Shown here in pieces: positions 1 to 8,415 of a DNA stretch of 64,000 nt (position 1 is its first letter; each line of letters opens with the position of its first letter). This DNA comes from an uncultured Bacteroidales bacterium (GTDB taxonomy: Bacteria > Bacteroidota > Bacteroidia > Bacteroidales > G3-4614). The stretch spans positions 1 to 64,000 of the forward strand of contig CASFRS010000005.1 in NCBI GenBank assembly GCA_949297125.1, written 5' to 3'. The notes under the pieces were generated by a model, which saw nothing but the letters and a program-made list of their open reading frames with translations, was not told the origin of the DNA and searched no databases. The position numbers and the translations under genes were made by a program.

Positions 1-1525
1 TCACCTCTGCCGGATATCTCGACAATGCTATCTGCTTGTCGCTTGCATCCATTGTGAAGTTTGCGGCCGTGAACGTTACCGTCTGCTCATTGCCGTTGTT
101 CTCGTTTACGGCTACCGCAAAACCGGTGTTGGCATCTATCGTGCCGCTCTCTTTTGCCACCCAGCCTGTTCCCGAGAACTGCTCCACACTGGTGCTTGCG
201 CGTTTCGCACCGTCATATACAAGGAACCTGATGTTGCCGTCTATTACTGCCGCAGTCCCGCCTACGGTTACGTTGGCTATATCTATTGCAAAAGGCAACG
301 ACATAAAGGCCCATTCACCGGCCTTGACCGCACGGTTTACGCTTATGGTTTCGGCCGTTATCGTTCCGCTGCCGCTAAGGGCTATCTCAGGCGTTGCGGC
401 ATCGGCTGCTATCTCTATGTCGAGAGTCTGGGCCGATACGGAGTTCTCCCCTACTGTCCATACCGGCATCCGCGCATCCGCTCCGGCTTTTACGGTTACT
501 GTACGGTATTCCGCATCGCCTGTCTCCCGGGTATCGGAGGTTATCAGCTTATCCTCCGGTTCTGGTCCCGAATTGAAGAAGTCTTTCCAGACATCGGCCG
601 TTTTATATGCCTCTTCCGCCTCTTCAGGAACGTTAAGGGTACACTTGGATATATCGATATCGGTAAAGCATCCTGTCCCGCATACTGGCGGTACCATAGC
701 ACGGCTGGTTATCCGGGTAAGTTTTTCGCAATACTCAAAAGCATTATCCCCGATTGTCTCAACACCGCTGCCGAGAATAACGGTTTCGAGTTTGTTGCAT
801 AATGAAAAGGCACTTCCGCCTATCGACCTGACCCCGTCGGGAATATCAATGGAGTCAAGGGCGTGGCAAAACATGAAAGCATCATCCTTTATAACTTCAA
901 CACCGCTGCCGAGAATGACGGTTTCGAGTCTGTCGCAGGAACGAAAAGTGCTTTCTTCTATCGACTTGACCCCGTCTGGAATACTAATGGATGCAAGGGC
1001 ACTGCAACCGGCAAAAGCAGAAGGGCCCATCGTTGCAACAGTCTCGGGCAGGGTTATGGAGGTAAGCGATTCGCACGAACTAAAAGCATCAGTTCCTATT
1101 GTTACAAGGTCGCTGCCAAGCTCTATCTGTCTAAGGCTGGTGCAACAACTGAAAGCGCTTCTCGCGATTGTTTCAAGGCCGCTGCCGAAAACAATGGTCT
1201 CCATAGAGGTTCACCAGGAAAAAGCCCGCTCGCCTACCGACTTTATCCCGTCGGGGATACCATCCAACCAGAATAAGGAACATTCATAAAAAGCATAATC
1301 TCCTATCGCCGTAACGGTATACGTTGTTCCGCCGTTATTTACCGTTGCCGGAATAGTATACCCACCCACATACTCGTCTTCGCCCACCGTTACCTCAACG
1401 GTTTTATCGGCTTCGGAAGTAATGTTGTAGTAGATACCGCCCGCTACAAAATCGTACGCCCCGGCGCTCACCGTTGCGCAAAGCGAAACAGCCGCCAGCA
1501 AACCTTTTACAAAACTCTTTTTCAT
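1..1525 (-). pseudogene. BspA-like leucine-rich-repeat surface protein, interrupted by an in-frame TGA; 3' end outside window
   Basis: The reading frame begins with ATGAAAAAG and a signal peptide (MKKSFVKGLLAAVSLCATVS), then a short beta domain, then at least seven BspA/TpLRR repeats of the type AFxxC-x(3-5)-I-x(2)-P/GSGV-x(2)-I. After the repeats comes a segment with VPPVCGTGCF and a later beta-rich domain still open at the window edge. The TGA at 1211-1213 falls exactly on the repeat-conserved Cys: the frame reads AFSW-stop-TSMETIV, while sister repeats read AFSCC, AFSSC, AFMFC or AFSLC. The frame is otherwise unbroken on both sides, so this is one gene with a point nonsense change rather than two genes. 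TGA is a stop elsewhere in the window, so recoding is unlikely. Family members are secreted or cell-surface proteins thought to act in adhesion; the role here is not known. I chose the ATG at 1525 over an upstream TTG because it starts the signal peptide. Confidence 0.8.
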
Positions 1526-1613
1526 CTGCAATCAAAAATCCATACCGGAATATACCTCGATATATTCCTGACAACACAAATACGGTGTCCAGACAAAAGG
1601 GACGCGTCAACTG

Positions 1614-1644
1614 CAAAAATAATCAAAGGGGTTAAAAGCTACAA
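1614..1644 (-). promoter_or_regulatory. Putative Bacteroidota promoter of the BspA-like gene
   Basis: On the minus strand a TATTTTTG box (1621 to 1614) matches the Bacteroidota -7 consensus TAnnTTTG. A TTG sits 20 bases upstream (1644 to 1642), near the -33 position. The leader to the ATG at 1525 would be about 80 bases. Confidence 0.5.
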
Positions 1645-1711
1645 GCCTGATACGGGAACTCCATTTTATGATACTCCGGCATTGCATGACGATATAACGG
1701 CATTGCCGGGC

Positions 1712-1744
1712 ACAAGGGGGGGGGGGCGGCGCGCCCTCCCTTGT
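1712..1744. repeat. Inverted repeat with an 11-base G tract
   Basis: Eleven consecutive G residues (1716-1726) lie in one arm of an inverted repeat: ACAAGGGGGGG at 1712-1722 can pair with CCCTCCCTTGT at 1734-1744 with one G-T pair. No T run follows on either strand, so it does not look like a terminator. The tract lies about 100 bases upstream of the putative promoter of the BspA-like gene. Confidence 0.6.
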
Positions 1745-1789
1745 AAAAAAGGAACGCAGGCGACACACAAAATGTGCAACCTGCGTTCC
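1745..1789 (-). terminator. Rho-independent terminator of the GH16 gene
   Basis: Read on the minus strand, GGAACGCAGG and CCTGCGTTCC form a perfect 10-bp stem (1789-1780 with 1760-1751) followed by six T residues (1750-1745). It lies about 60 bases beyond the stop codon of the glycoside hydrolase gene. Confidence 0.85.
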
Positions 1790-1851
1790 GCTTTTACACT
1801 GCAATAGCCGGCAAAGCTACAACTGCCGTACTCCGGCCTTCACGTTCGGCA

Positions 1852-4629
1852 CTAAGGAACAAGCACTTTAGTCCCTCCTACAATATATATGCCTTTATCC
1901 AAGGAAATATCGGTACGGCCCTGAACCGTTTCGCGGAATACCAGACGCCCCATGATATCGTAAACCGATACCGTTTCGGGCTTCTCGCTCTCCACATGGA
2001 TATACCCCTGCGAAACCGTTATATCGGGTTGCTGCATCTCGGCGGCGGCATTTTCCACCCCGGAGATATGCTCTTTCTTCTGATAAACGCGAACCCAGTC
2101 GAAAAGGGTAACATACGTATGGTTTACATCGGCATTGGCCGCCCACGAACCGTTACCTACCGACTGGTTCAGTATTATATAGAACGCCTTGTCGAACGGC
2201 CACTGCCCCTTGTTCAGTGCATCCGTACTGGACGATTTGGCATATCGGCCCACCTGACGGCCGTCGACGAACCATGTCAGGGAAGTTTCGTCCCATTCAA
2301 GAGTATAGGTATGGTAACGGTCCATCTGTACCGACTCGCTGAACGACGATTGCGGGTTGCCCGTATTGCCGAGGTTGTAGGTCCAGTTGGAGTGTACGGT
2401 ATGGTAAGCCGTATTCTGGTTGTCTATCTGTTCCCATATGTCTATTTCGCCGTCGTTCGGCCAGCCGAGCGGCTGTGAGGCCGGCATCATCCAGAATGCG
2501 GGGAAGTTCCCGGTGTGCGGGTTGGTAAGGAGGCGCGCCTCTATCTTGCCGTAGCATACATCAAACTTGCCTTCCGACTGTATGCCGCCCGTTATCATTG
2601 CAACGGGGTCGGATGCCTTGTCGGGGTTGGGTATGGCACGGGCAACCAGTTTCCCGTCCTCGATGTAGATAACCTCTTCGCTGTCGGAGAGCCAGCGGTT
2701 CCATGTTGCGTTCTGGCGCGGGCAACGTCCCCAAATCTCTTCATTGGGCTGCGAGCCGTCCTCGCCGTCGAACTCCTCTATCATTACAGGCTGCCATTCC
2801 GATTCTGAGGTAGGCTCCCACAATGCCGTAATTTCAATATTTCCGTTTACCCTTTCGGCCGGAAGCGTATAGCTCCCATCAGTGCCGACGGTTATTTCGT
2901 CCCACTGGCGGTTACCGTGAACGTATTGCGGGCCGTCGAAATTCAACCCGTGCCTTATGGTCATCCCCTTGAACACGAAATCGTCGCCTGCAGGTGTGGG
3001 GACAAGTGTCATATCGGTAAAGTACGGGGTTTTGAGCGGCAGCCCCGTATTGCCTGCACCGTTCACGCTGCCGTGCTCGGTATTGACCGTAACGGTCTCG
3101 TCGCCCGTATGGACGTTCAGCAGGAAATCGACTATGTAACCGCCGTTATCGCACAACGACTGGTTGCCTGTCGACCCGGCCGGGTCGATGTTGTTCCAGT
3201 CCACCTTAAGGCGTGCGCGGTAAACCCCTACAGGCAATGCGCCGTTTACGGTAAACTCGGGAAGCGAGGTAACCGGCACATCGCCGGGCGCACCCGTAAT
3301 GGTTTCGCCGAGGCTGTTCTTGCCGTCGTAATAGGTGTATGCAAGAAGTTCGCTGCTCGGCGTGGGCGAACCGTCCTCGTTAAGGCTCGCCCTGAAACGT
3401 CCGTCCTGGTCGAGGTCGATATAGAAATAGGCGTGCATTGCGCTACCCGTATAATAAAGGGACAGGCTTATCTCCTCGCCCGGGGAAACCGAAACCTCCT
3501 TGTCCGTCATACTGTGGAAAACCTGCCTGTTGTCATCAATCTCCACGGTTGTGGAGCCCTTGCTCTGAGAAAAGAAAGTAAAGGTATTGAGAGCACGGTC
3601 GGTACGGGTTATACGGTCGTTCTCGTCATAATTGGAAAAGTAGTCCGTTCCGGTATCGGGCAAATCCCCTTCCTCGGCAAATACGCCCTGGATAAGCACA
3701 TCACCTATCATTATGTCGGCCGGAATAGAGAAAGAATCGTCCGCATCGAACATGAACGACGGATACGTAACTTCAAAATACTGGGGGTTGCCGTGTACGA
3801 GCCGGTCCCCGTCGAGGTTGTAGCCGTACCTTACCGTCAAGCCTTCACAGATATACCCGTCGGCAGGCACGACCTTCACCTTCAGTGCCTCGCCGAAAGC
3901 CGCCTCGGTCCCGTCCAGCGCAGAACCGTCGGCACGCTGTATGCTGCCGTTGTCCCCAGCCGCGCATGAAACGTTCACCATATCGCCGTGGATATTCAAC
4001 AGTACATCCACGACAACTCCGGCATTGTCTACAATGTGGTTGGGATCGGATGTACGTCCTCCGGGATCGACGCTACCCCAGTCCAGTTTATAGCGCATAC
4101 GGTAGAATCCGTTTTCCAGATCGGAAGGAATCTGAAAAGCCGGGGGGTTTATCAGGTTCTCGGCACCGCTGTCATACACCCATGTACCGTCGCTCTTATA
4201 CCCGCCCTTGTCGCCGGTAGAAACGGTTTCGAGGTAAGCATACGACATCAGGTCGCTCCCTTCAGGGATTCTCCACACGTCCTCAAGGTCGGCGGTAAAA
4301 ACACCGTCGTTGCCGCGGTCGATATATACGTACCCGTTCATCCACGTAGCCGCAAACCCGAAGAGCGGGGTTACCGTCTCCCCGGCCCTTGCCGTGAACA
4401 TTTCGTCAAGCAACGGGCGGTAAATGGTCTGCGGGTCGGATACGCTCACATCTATTGTCTGGTTTCCGTCGGCCGAACCGTTCAGGGAAATGGACGTAAC
4501 ATCACGGTCGGTACGGTCGGTCGTGGCGCCTGCATCGAAATTTATCGGATAATCGCCGCTCTGCGCACGCAAACCGAAGGGTGCAACTGCAAGGAGAAGC
4601 ACCATAAAGATAAATGTAAATTTTTTCAT
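1852..4629 (-). CDS. Secreted family 16 glycoside hydrolase (laminarinase-like) with two N-terminal beta repeats and a C-terminal sorting-domain-like tail
   Basis: This 925-residue protein starts with a signal peptide (MKKFTFIFMVLLLAVAPFG, cleavage near LRAQ). Two related modules of about 280 residues follow, each with a Y-x-YIDxxxDGxF motif (YVYIDRGNDGVF, YFYIDLDQDGRF) reminiscent of GEVED-type domains and each ending in an HGN-containing beta segment. The GH16 domain spans roughly residues 600-850. Its active-site motif EIDIWE at 728-733 gives the expected nucleophile Glu728 and acid/base Glu733, and the spacing is that of beta-1,3-glucanases/laminarinases. The tail (VSVYDIMGRLV, then LDKGIYIVGG) resembles a type IX secretion C-terminal signal. 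The predicted action is hydrolysis of beta-glucan outside the cell; the exact substrate is inferred. The gene has its own promoter and terminator and no SusC/SusD neighbour. Confidence 0.88.
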   Translation of the reverse strand: MKKFTFIFMVLLLAVAPFGLRAQSGDYPINFDAGATTDRTDRDVTSISLNGSADGNQTIDVSVSDPQTIYRPLLDEMFTARAGETVTPLFGFAATWMNGYVYIDRGNDGVFTADLEDVWRIPEGSDLMSYAYLETVSTGDKGGYKSDGTWVYDSGAENLINPPAFQIPSDLENGFYRMRYKLDWGSVDPGGRTSDPNHIVDNAGVVVDVLLNIHGDMVNVSCAAGDNGSIQRADGSALDGTEAAFGEALKVKVVPADGYICEGLTVRYGYNLDGDRLVHGNPQYFEVTYPSFMFDADDSFSIPADIMIGDVLIQGVFAEEGDLPDTGTDYFSNYDENDRITRTDRALNTFTFFSQSKGSTTVEIDDNRQVFHSMTDKEVSVSPGEEISLSLYYTGSAMHAYFYIDLDQDGRFRASLNEDGSPTPSSELLAYTYYDGKNSLGETITGAPGDVPVTSLPEFTVNGALPVGVYRARLKVDWNNIDPAGSTGNQSLCDNGGYIVDFLLNVHTGDETVTVNTEHGSVNGAGNTGLPLKTPYFTDMTLVPTPAGDDFVFKGMTIRHGLNFDGPQYVHGNRQWDEITVGTDGSYTLPAERVNGNIEITALWEPTSESEWQPVMIEEFDGEDGSQPNEEIWGRCPRQNATWNRWLSDSEEVIYIEDGKLVARAIPNPDKASDPVAMITGGIQSEGKFDVCYGKIEARLLTNPHTGNFPAFWMMPASQPLGWPNDGEIDIWEQIDNQNTAYHTVHSNWTYNLGNTGNPQSSFSESVQMDRYHTYTLEWDETSLTWFVDGRQVGRYAKSSSTDALNKGQWPFDKAFYIILNQSVGNGSWAANADVNHTYVTLFDWVRVYQKKEHISGVENAAAEMQQPDITVSQGYIHVESEKPETVSVYDIMGRLVFRETVQGRTDISLDKGIYIVGGTKVLVP

Positions 4630-4650
4630 AGGCTTTATTTATAATTTTTG

Positions 4651-4678
4651 CAAAAATATTATGTGCCGCATTTAACAA
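4651..4678 (-). promoter_or_regulatory. Putative promoter of the GH16 gene
   Basis: A minus-strand TATTTTTG box (4658 to 4651) matches TAnnTTTG, and a TTG lies 17 bases upstream. The box ends about 21 bases before the ATG at 4629. Confidence 0.5.
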
Positions 4679-4810
4679 CGTAAATATACTAAAACAAATC
4701 ATAACCGCAATATATCGGCCGCACTAAATTGCTTTTAGGGAAATAATAAGCAAAAAATGCAGGAAACAGACGGGACACTCCCGTTACCGATACCGGGAGG
4801 GCGGCAGGAT

Positions 4811-4855
4811 AAAAAACCGCGGCGCACGGGGAGGAATATCCCTGTGCGCCGCCGG
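4811..4855 (-). terminator. Rho-independent terminator of tspO
   Basis: Minus-strand GC-rich stem (CGGCGCACAGGG with CCCGTGCGCCG, one bulge) followed by six T residues (4816 to 4811). It lies just beyond the tspO stop codon. Confidence 0.75.
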
Positions 4856-4882
4856 GAACCGACAATCCGCCGCACGCCGGAA

Positions 4883-5338
4883 TCAATTACAAACTACCAC
4901 GACCGCGTTCAGGTATGTGGCGAACAACAGCCACAGCATATACGGCATGAAAAGCCACGCCGCGGTACGGCAGGAACGGAGACCGATATGGATATACCAC
5001 GCCACGAGAAGGTCGAGGACGACTATATCCGCAAATCCGGCAGCCGGGTTGCGCAACGCGAAAAACAGCACGCTCCACAAAAAATTCGCAAACAGCTGCA
5101 CCACCCACAAAAACACCATACGCCTGTTTACGCATTCCAGAACACATCCGAGCGAAACTCCCGCAAGGATATACATAACGCTCCAGACAACCGGGAAGAG
5201 CGCCGGCGGCGGGGTTAGGACAGACTTCGCCAACCCGGGATACCACACTTTCAGGGCCTCCCCCTGCAACTCTCCCGCAGTAAACCCGACCAGAAGGCAG
5301 ACAACGGCGGGGATAAAATACAATACGAACCTTTTCAT
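4883..5338 (-). CDS. tspO: TspO/MBR family tryptophan-rich sensory membrane protein
   Basis: The 151-residue product has five hydrophobic segments and the TspO signature near its first loop (WYPGLAKSVLTPPPALFPVVW), including the double-proline loop and the following tryptophan. Family members bind tetrapyrroles and cholesterol-like ligands in the membrane and act in porphyrin or stress responses; which of these applies here cannot be told. I start at the ATG at 5338 (MKRFVLYFIP) rather than seven codons upstream, because it opens the first membrane helix as in other family members. It is a single gene, divergent from corA. Confidence 0.9.
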   Translation of the reverse strand: MKRFVLYFIPAVVCLLVGFTAGELQGEALKVWYPGLAKSVLTPPPALFPVVWSVMYILAGVSLGCVLECVNRRMVFLWVVQLFANFLWSVLFFALRNPAAGFADIVVLDLLVAWYIHIGLRSCRTAAWLFMPYMLWLLFATYLNAVVVVCN

Positions 5339-5429
5339 ATACAAAAAACAAAATGACAAGTCTTATGTATTAACAACAAACAAAAGACAAAACAGCGGGG
5401 TGAAACAGGAAAAATTCCGGCACAAATGA

Positions 5430-5437
5430 TAAATTTG
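5430..5437 (+). promoter_or_regulatory. Putative -7 promoter element of corA
   Basis: TAAATTTG followed by CAG is a perfect TAnnTTTG match, about 65 bases before the corA start. No clear TTTG is seen at -33. Confidence 0.45.
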
Positions 5438-5501
5438 CAGTACAACGTAAAACAATCCGCGCACACCGCTGCCGCAAAAACAGAAATGAAAAACTACGAC
5501 A

Positions 5502-6521
5502 ATGAAGAACAACCTGCTTACCGAACGCCTCGTCTATAACGGTTCGGACGCCACCGACACCCACATCCATGCAACAGGATACGAATCGGGACGCTTCCGC
5601 GAGACGGTATGCGACACTTTCGCGCAACTTTCAGGGTGGATGGACAAAAACGAGAAACTGCTGCTAAGGGTACACGGCTTCAGGAACACCGGCAGCATAA
5701 GGGAGATATGCGAATATTTCGGTATCGACTTCCTCACCATACAGGACATTCTCAACATAGAACACCCGGCAAAGATAGAAGAACACGACAGCTATAACCT
5801 TGTAGTAACAAACCTGTTCGGCAACAACGGCGCCGCTCCGCTACGGCTCATACAGGGAAGCAACTTCGTGCTGAGTTTCACCGAAGGGGAGTCGCCGTTT
5901 TTCAACGATGTTGCAAAAGGGATAAAAGAAAACACCCTGAAAATACGGGAACGCACGTCCGACTACCTCTTTTCGGTAATGATAAACGAGGTAGTCTCAA
6001 ACTACATGACCTATGCCATGGCAATAGGCGATGCCCTGGACGATTTGCAAGAACAGCTGATAGCCGCCGCCGACAACAGGAGTTCGGGCGCAGAACTGCA
6101 AAAACTGCGGATGCGCCACTCGCAACTGAAACGTACCGTCATCCCCCTGAAGGACCAGTACACGCGGCTTCTCCGCTCCGATACCGCGCTGATACGCAAG
6201 AACAACCGCCCGTTCTTCAACGACGTGAACGACCACCTGTTCAATGCCGCCCAACTTATAGAAGAGTGCCGCGATACAATATCGTCGCTTACCGACCTTT
6301 ATATTTCCAACAACAACCTGCGCATGAACGACATAATGAAACGGTTGACGATAGTCTCCACGATTTTCATACCGCTGACTTTCCTCGTGGGGGTATGGGG
6401 GATGAACTTCAGCAACATGCCCGAAACGAAATGGGAATACGGCTATTTCGCCGCATGGGGGATAATAGTGGCGGTAGGCGCATTGTCGTACCTCTTCTTC
6501 AAAAGCAAGAAATGGAAATAA
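5502..6521 (+). CDS. corA: CorA family Mg2+/Co2+ transporter
   Basis: The 339-residue protein has a long, acidic, mainly alpha-helical cytoplasmic N-terminal domain and two C-terminal membrane helices. The family-defining GMN motif ends the first helix (VGVWGMNF), and the protein ends in a basic KSKKWK tail. CorA proteins form pentameric channels for divalent cations, chiefly Mg2+, in the inner membrane. Length and architecture are complete. It is a single gene with its own -7 element, convergent with the serS end of the large minus-strand operon; a hairpin lies between them. Confidence 0.93.
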   Translation: MKNNLLTERLVYNGSDATDTHIHATGYESGRFRETVCDTFAQLSGWMDKNEKLLLRVHGFRNTGSIREICEYFGIDFLTIQDILNIEHPAKIEEHDSYNLVVTNLFGNNGAAPLRLIQGSNFVLSFTEGESPFFNDVAKGIKENTLKIRERTSDYLFSVMINEVVSNYMTYAMAIGDALDDLQEQLIAAADNRSSGAELQKLRMRHSQLKRTVIPLKDQYTRLLRSDTALIRKNNRPFFNDVNDHLFNAAQLIEECRDTISSLTDLYISNNNLRMNDIMKRLTIVSTIFIPLTFLVGVWGMNFSNMPETKWEYGYFAAWGIIVAVGALSYLFFKSKKWK

Positions 6522-6530
6522 CGGCCGCAT

Positions 6531-6571
6531 AAAAAGAGGCCGCACCGGGAACATGCGTCCCGGTACGGTCC
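6531..6571 (-). terminator. Terminator hairpin between corA and serS
   Basis: GGCCGCACCGGGA can pair with TCCCGGTACGGTCC with one bulge. The five A residues at 6531-6535 give a T run on the minus strand, so it most plausibly ends the serS/dcw transcript and may also slow transcripts leaving corA. Confidence 0.6.
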
Positions 6572-6656
6572 TTAGCGTCGACGCCGGAAGAGATACCCCG
6601 ACCGGCCTTCCGTGCACAGCACTCCGCGCTATCGGTGCGGAATGTGCCGGCCGGCA

Positions 6657-7928
6657 TCAGTCGATAATATCGAACCTTGTGTACGGCACCAAAGCCGCCG
6701 GTATCCTGATACCTTCGGGCGTCTGGTTGTTCTCCAGCAGGGCGGCGACTATACGCGGCAACGCCAGCGCACTTCCGTTAAGGGTATGCACAAGGCGCGT
6801 TTTCTTGTCCTCCCCGCGATAACGGCATTTGAGACGGTTGGCCTGATAGCTCTCGAAGTTCGACACGGAACTTACCTCCAACCACCTCTTCTGGGCGGCC
6901 GAAAAGACTTCAAAATCATACGTGATGGCCGATGTAAAACTCATATCCCCACCGCAGAGCCTCAAAATATGCCACGGCAACTCCAGCTTGTCCACCAGGG
7001 TCTGCACATAGGCAATCATTTCGTCGAGGGCGGCATATGAATTTTCGGGCTTCTCTATACGGACAATCTCCACCTTGTCGAACTGGTGCAGACGGTTCAG
7101 CCCGCGCACATCCTTGCCGTAAGAACCCGCCTCGCGGCGGAAGCAGGCCGAATAGGCCGTATTCTTTATCGGGAGCTCGCTCTCCTGCAAAATAACATCG
7201 CGGTAAAGGTTGGTTACCGGCACCTCGGCAGTAGGGATAAGGTAAAAGTCATCCTCGTTGCAGTGGTACATCTGCCCCTCTTTGTCGGGCAGCTGGCCGG
7301 TTCCGTATCCCGAAGCGGCATTCACCACATACGGGGGCTGGATTTCAAGGTATCCCGCCTCGCGCGCATTATCGAGGAAAAAGTCTATAAGCGCCCGCTG
7401 CAACCTTGCCCCCTTGCCTTTATAGACGGGGAAACCGGCACCCGTAATCTTAACGCCGAGTTCAAAATCGATAAGGTCGTACTTCCGGGCCAGTTCCCAG
7501 TGCGGCAGGGCATCATCGCACAAATCGGGTATGCGCCCCCCCTCCTTCACCACAAGGTTGTCGGCTGCCGACGTACCGTCCGGGACCAGGTCGCACGGGG
7601 TATTGGGAATATTCAGCAGCAGTTCGGTTATCTCTTTCTCCGCCCCTTTCATGGACTCTTCGAGCGAAGCGCACTTCTCTTTCAGCGAAGCCACGGACGA
7701 CTTCGCCTCTTCCGCCTTGCTCTTCTCCCCGTTACGGATAAGAATTCCAATCTGCGACGAAAGGGTTTTAAGCTGCGAGAGCGACGAATCGAGTTCGGCC
7801 TGCGAGGCACGGCGCGTCTTGTCCAACTCTATTATTTTGGCAATCATCTCCTTGCCGTCGAACTGCTTGCGGGCAAGACGGCGTACTATATCTTCGGGAT
7901 TCTCCTTAATGGCTGCAAGTGTAAGCAT
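6657..7928 (-). CDS. serS: Seryl-tRNA synthetase
   Basis: The protein has 423 residues, the normal size for bacterial SerRS. It opens with the long antiparallel coiled coil (about residues 25-110) that contacts the tRNA-Ser variable arm. Class II motifs follow: motif 2 (FRREAGSYGKDVRG) and motif 3 (GSALALPRIVAALLEN). The enzyme charges tRNA-Ser with serine in the cytoplasm. It is the last gene of the long dcw transcript, 13 bases after yqeY, so serine charging and cell-wall synthesis are probably co-transcribed. Confidence 0.97.
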   Translation of the reverse strand: MLTLAAIKENPEDIVRRLARKQFDGKEMIAKIIELDKTRRASQAELDSSLSQLKTLSSQIGILIRNGEKSKAEEAKSSVASLKEKCASLEESMKGAEKEITELLLNIPNTPCDLVPDGTSAADNLVVKEGGRIPDLCDDALPHWELARKYDLIDFELGVKITGAGFPVYKGKGARLQRALIDFFLDNAREAGYLEIQPPYVVNAASGYGTGQLPDKEGQMYHCNEDDFYLIPTAEVPVTNLYRDVILQESELPIKNTAYSACFRREAGSYGKDVRGLNRLHQFDKVEIVRIEKPENSYAALDEMIAYVQTLVDKLELPWHILRLCGGDMSFTSAITYDFEVFSAAQKRWLEVSSVSNFESYQANRLKCRYRGEDKKTRLVHTLNGSALALPRIVAALLENNQTPEGIRIPAALVPYTRFDIID

Positions 7929-7941
7929 ACAAAAACCTCCT

Positions 7942-8394
7942 CTATTTCGACAACAATTCCTTTACTTTGGCCGATATTGCGCGACCGTCTGCACGGCCTG
8001 CAAGCTGCTTCGTGGCAGCCCCCATAACCATGCCCATCTGCGCCGGCGACGTAGCGCCGAGACCGGCTATAATCTCTTTCAGAGCCGCCTCAAGTTCGGC
8101 CTCATTCATCTGGGCGGGCAAAAACTCTTCAATTACGGCAGCCTCGGCCAGATTCGCCCCGGCCAGGTCGCTACGGTTGTTAGATGTGAAAATCTCCGCA
8201 CTCTCCTTGCGCTGCTTGACCATCTTGGCCAGAATCTTCATGGCAGCCTCATCGGTCAGTTCGCCCGATGCCCCTTTTGCAGTCTTTGCCTCTATAAACT
8301 CTTTCTTGATAGCGCGCAAAGCTTCGAGCCTGACTTTGTCCTTCGACAGCATGGCCTCCTTAATGCCGCTATTCACGGAATCGAATATGCTCAT
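7942..8394 (-). CDS. yqeY: GatB/YqeY domain protein
   Basis: The 150-residue protein matches the YqeY family over its full length: N-terminal helical part with LRAIKKEFIEAK, then the C-terminal helical domain shared with GatB (FLPAQMNEAELEAALKEII, then GMVMGAATKQLAGRADG). The GatB-like domain suggests tRNA binding, but no biochemical role is established for stand-alone YqeY proteins. It lies 21 bases after ftsZ and 13 bases before serS in the same operon. The link to tRNA charging is inference from the neighbour and the domain. Confidence 0.9.
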   Translation of the reverse strand: MSIFDSVNSGIKEAMLSKDKVRLEALRAIKKEFIEAKTAKGASGELTDEAAMKILAKMVKQRKESAEIFTSNNRSDLAGANLAEAAVIEEFLPAQMNEAELEAALKEIIAGLGATSPAQMGMVMGAATKQLAGRADGRAISAKVKELLSK

Positions 8395-8415
8395 AAAAAA
8401 CTCCTCTCTTTACAA

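Larger units (their letters stand above)
1526..1851. other. Intergenic region between the GH16 gene and the BspA-like gene
   Basis: No convincing ORF is present. The segment holds the terminator of the GH16 gene, an 11-G homopolymer inside an inverted repeat, and a putative promoter for the BspA-like gene, each listed separately. Confidence 0.7.

Noticed and set aside
1211-1213. TGA in the BspA-like gene as a recoded codon (Sec, Trp, Gly or Cys)
   Set aside because: murC, the DUF4294 gene and porZ stop at TGA, so UGA terminates here; a point mutation is simpler.
36-1289. Plus-strand ORF of 417 residues over the BspA-like gene
   Set aside because: The minus strand carries clear leucine-rich repeats in a single frame; the plus ORF has no domain and is a shadow of that coding sequence.
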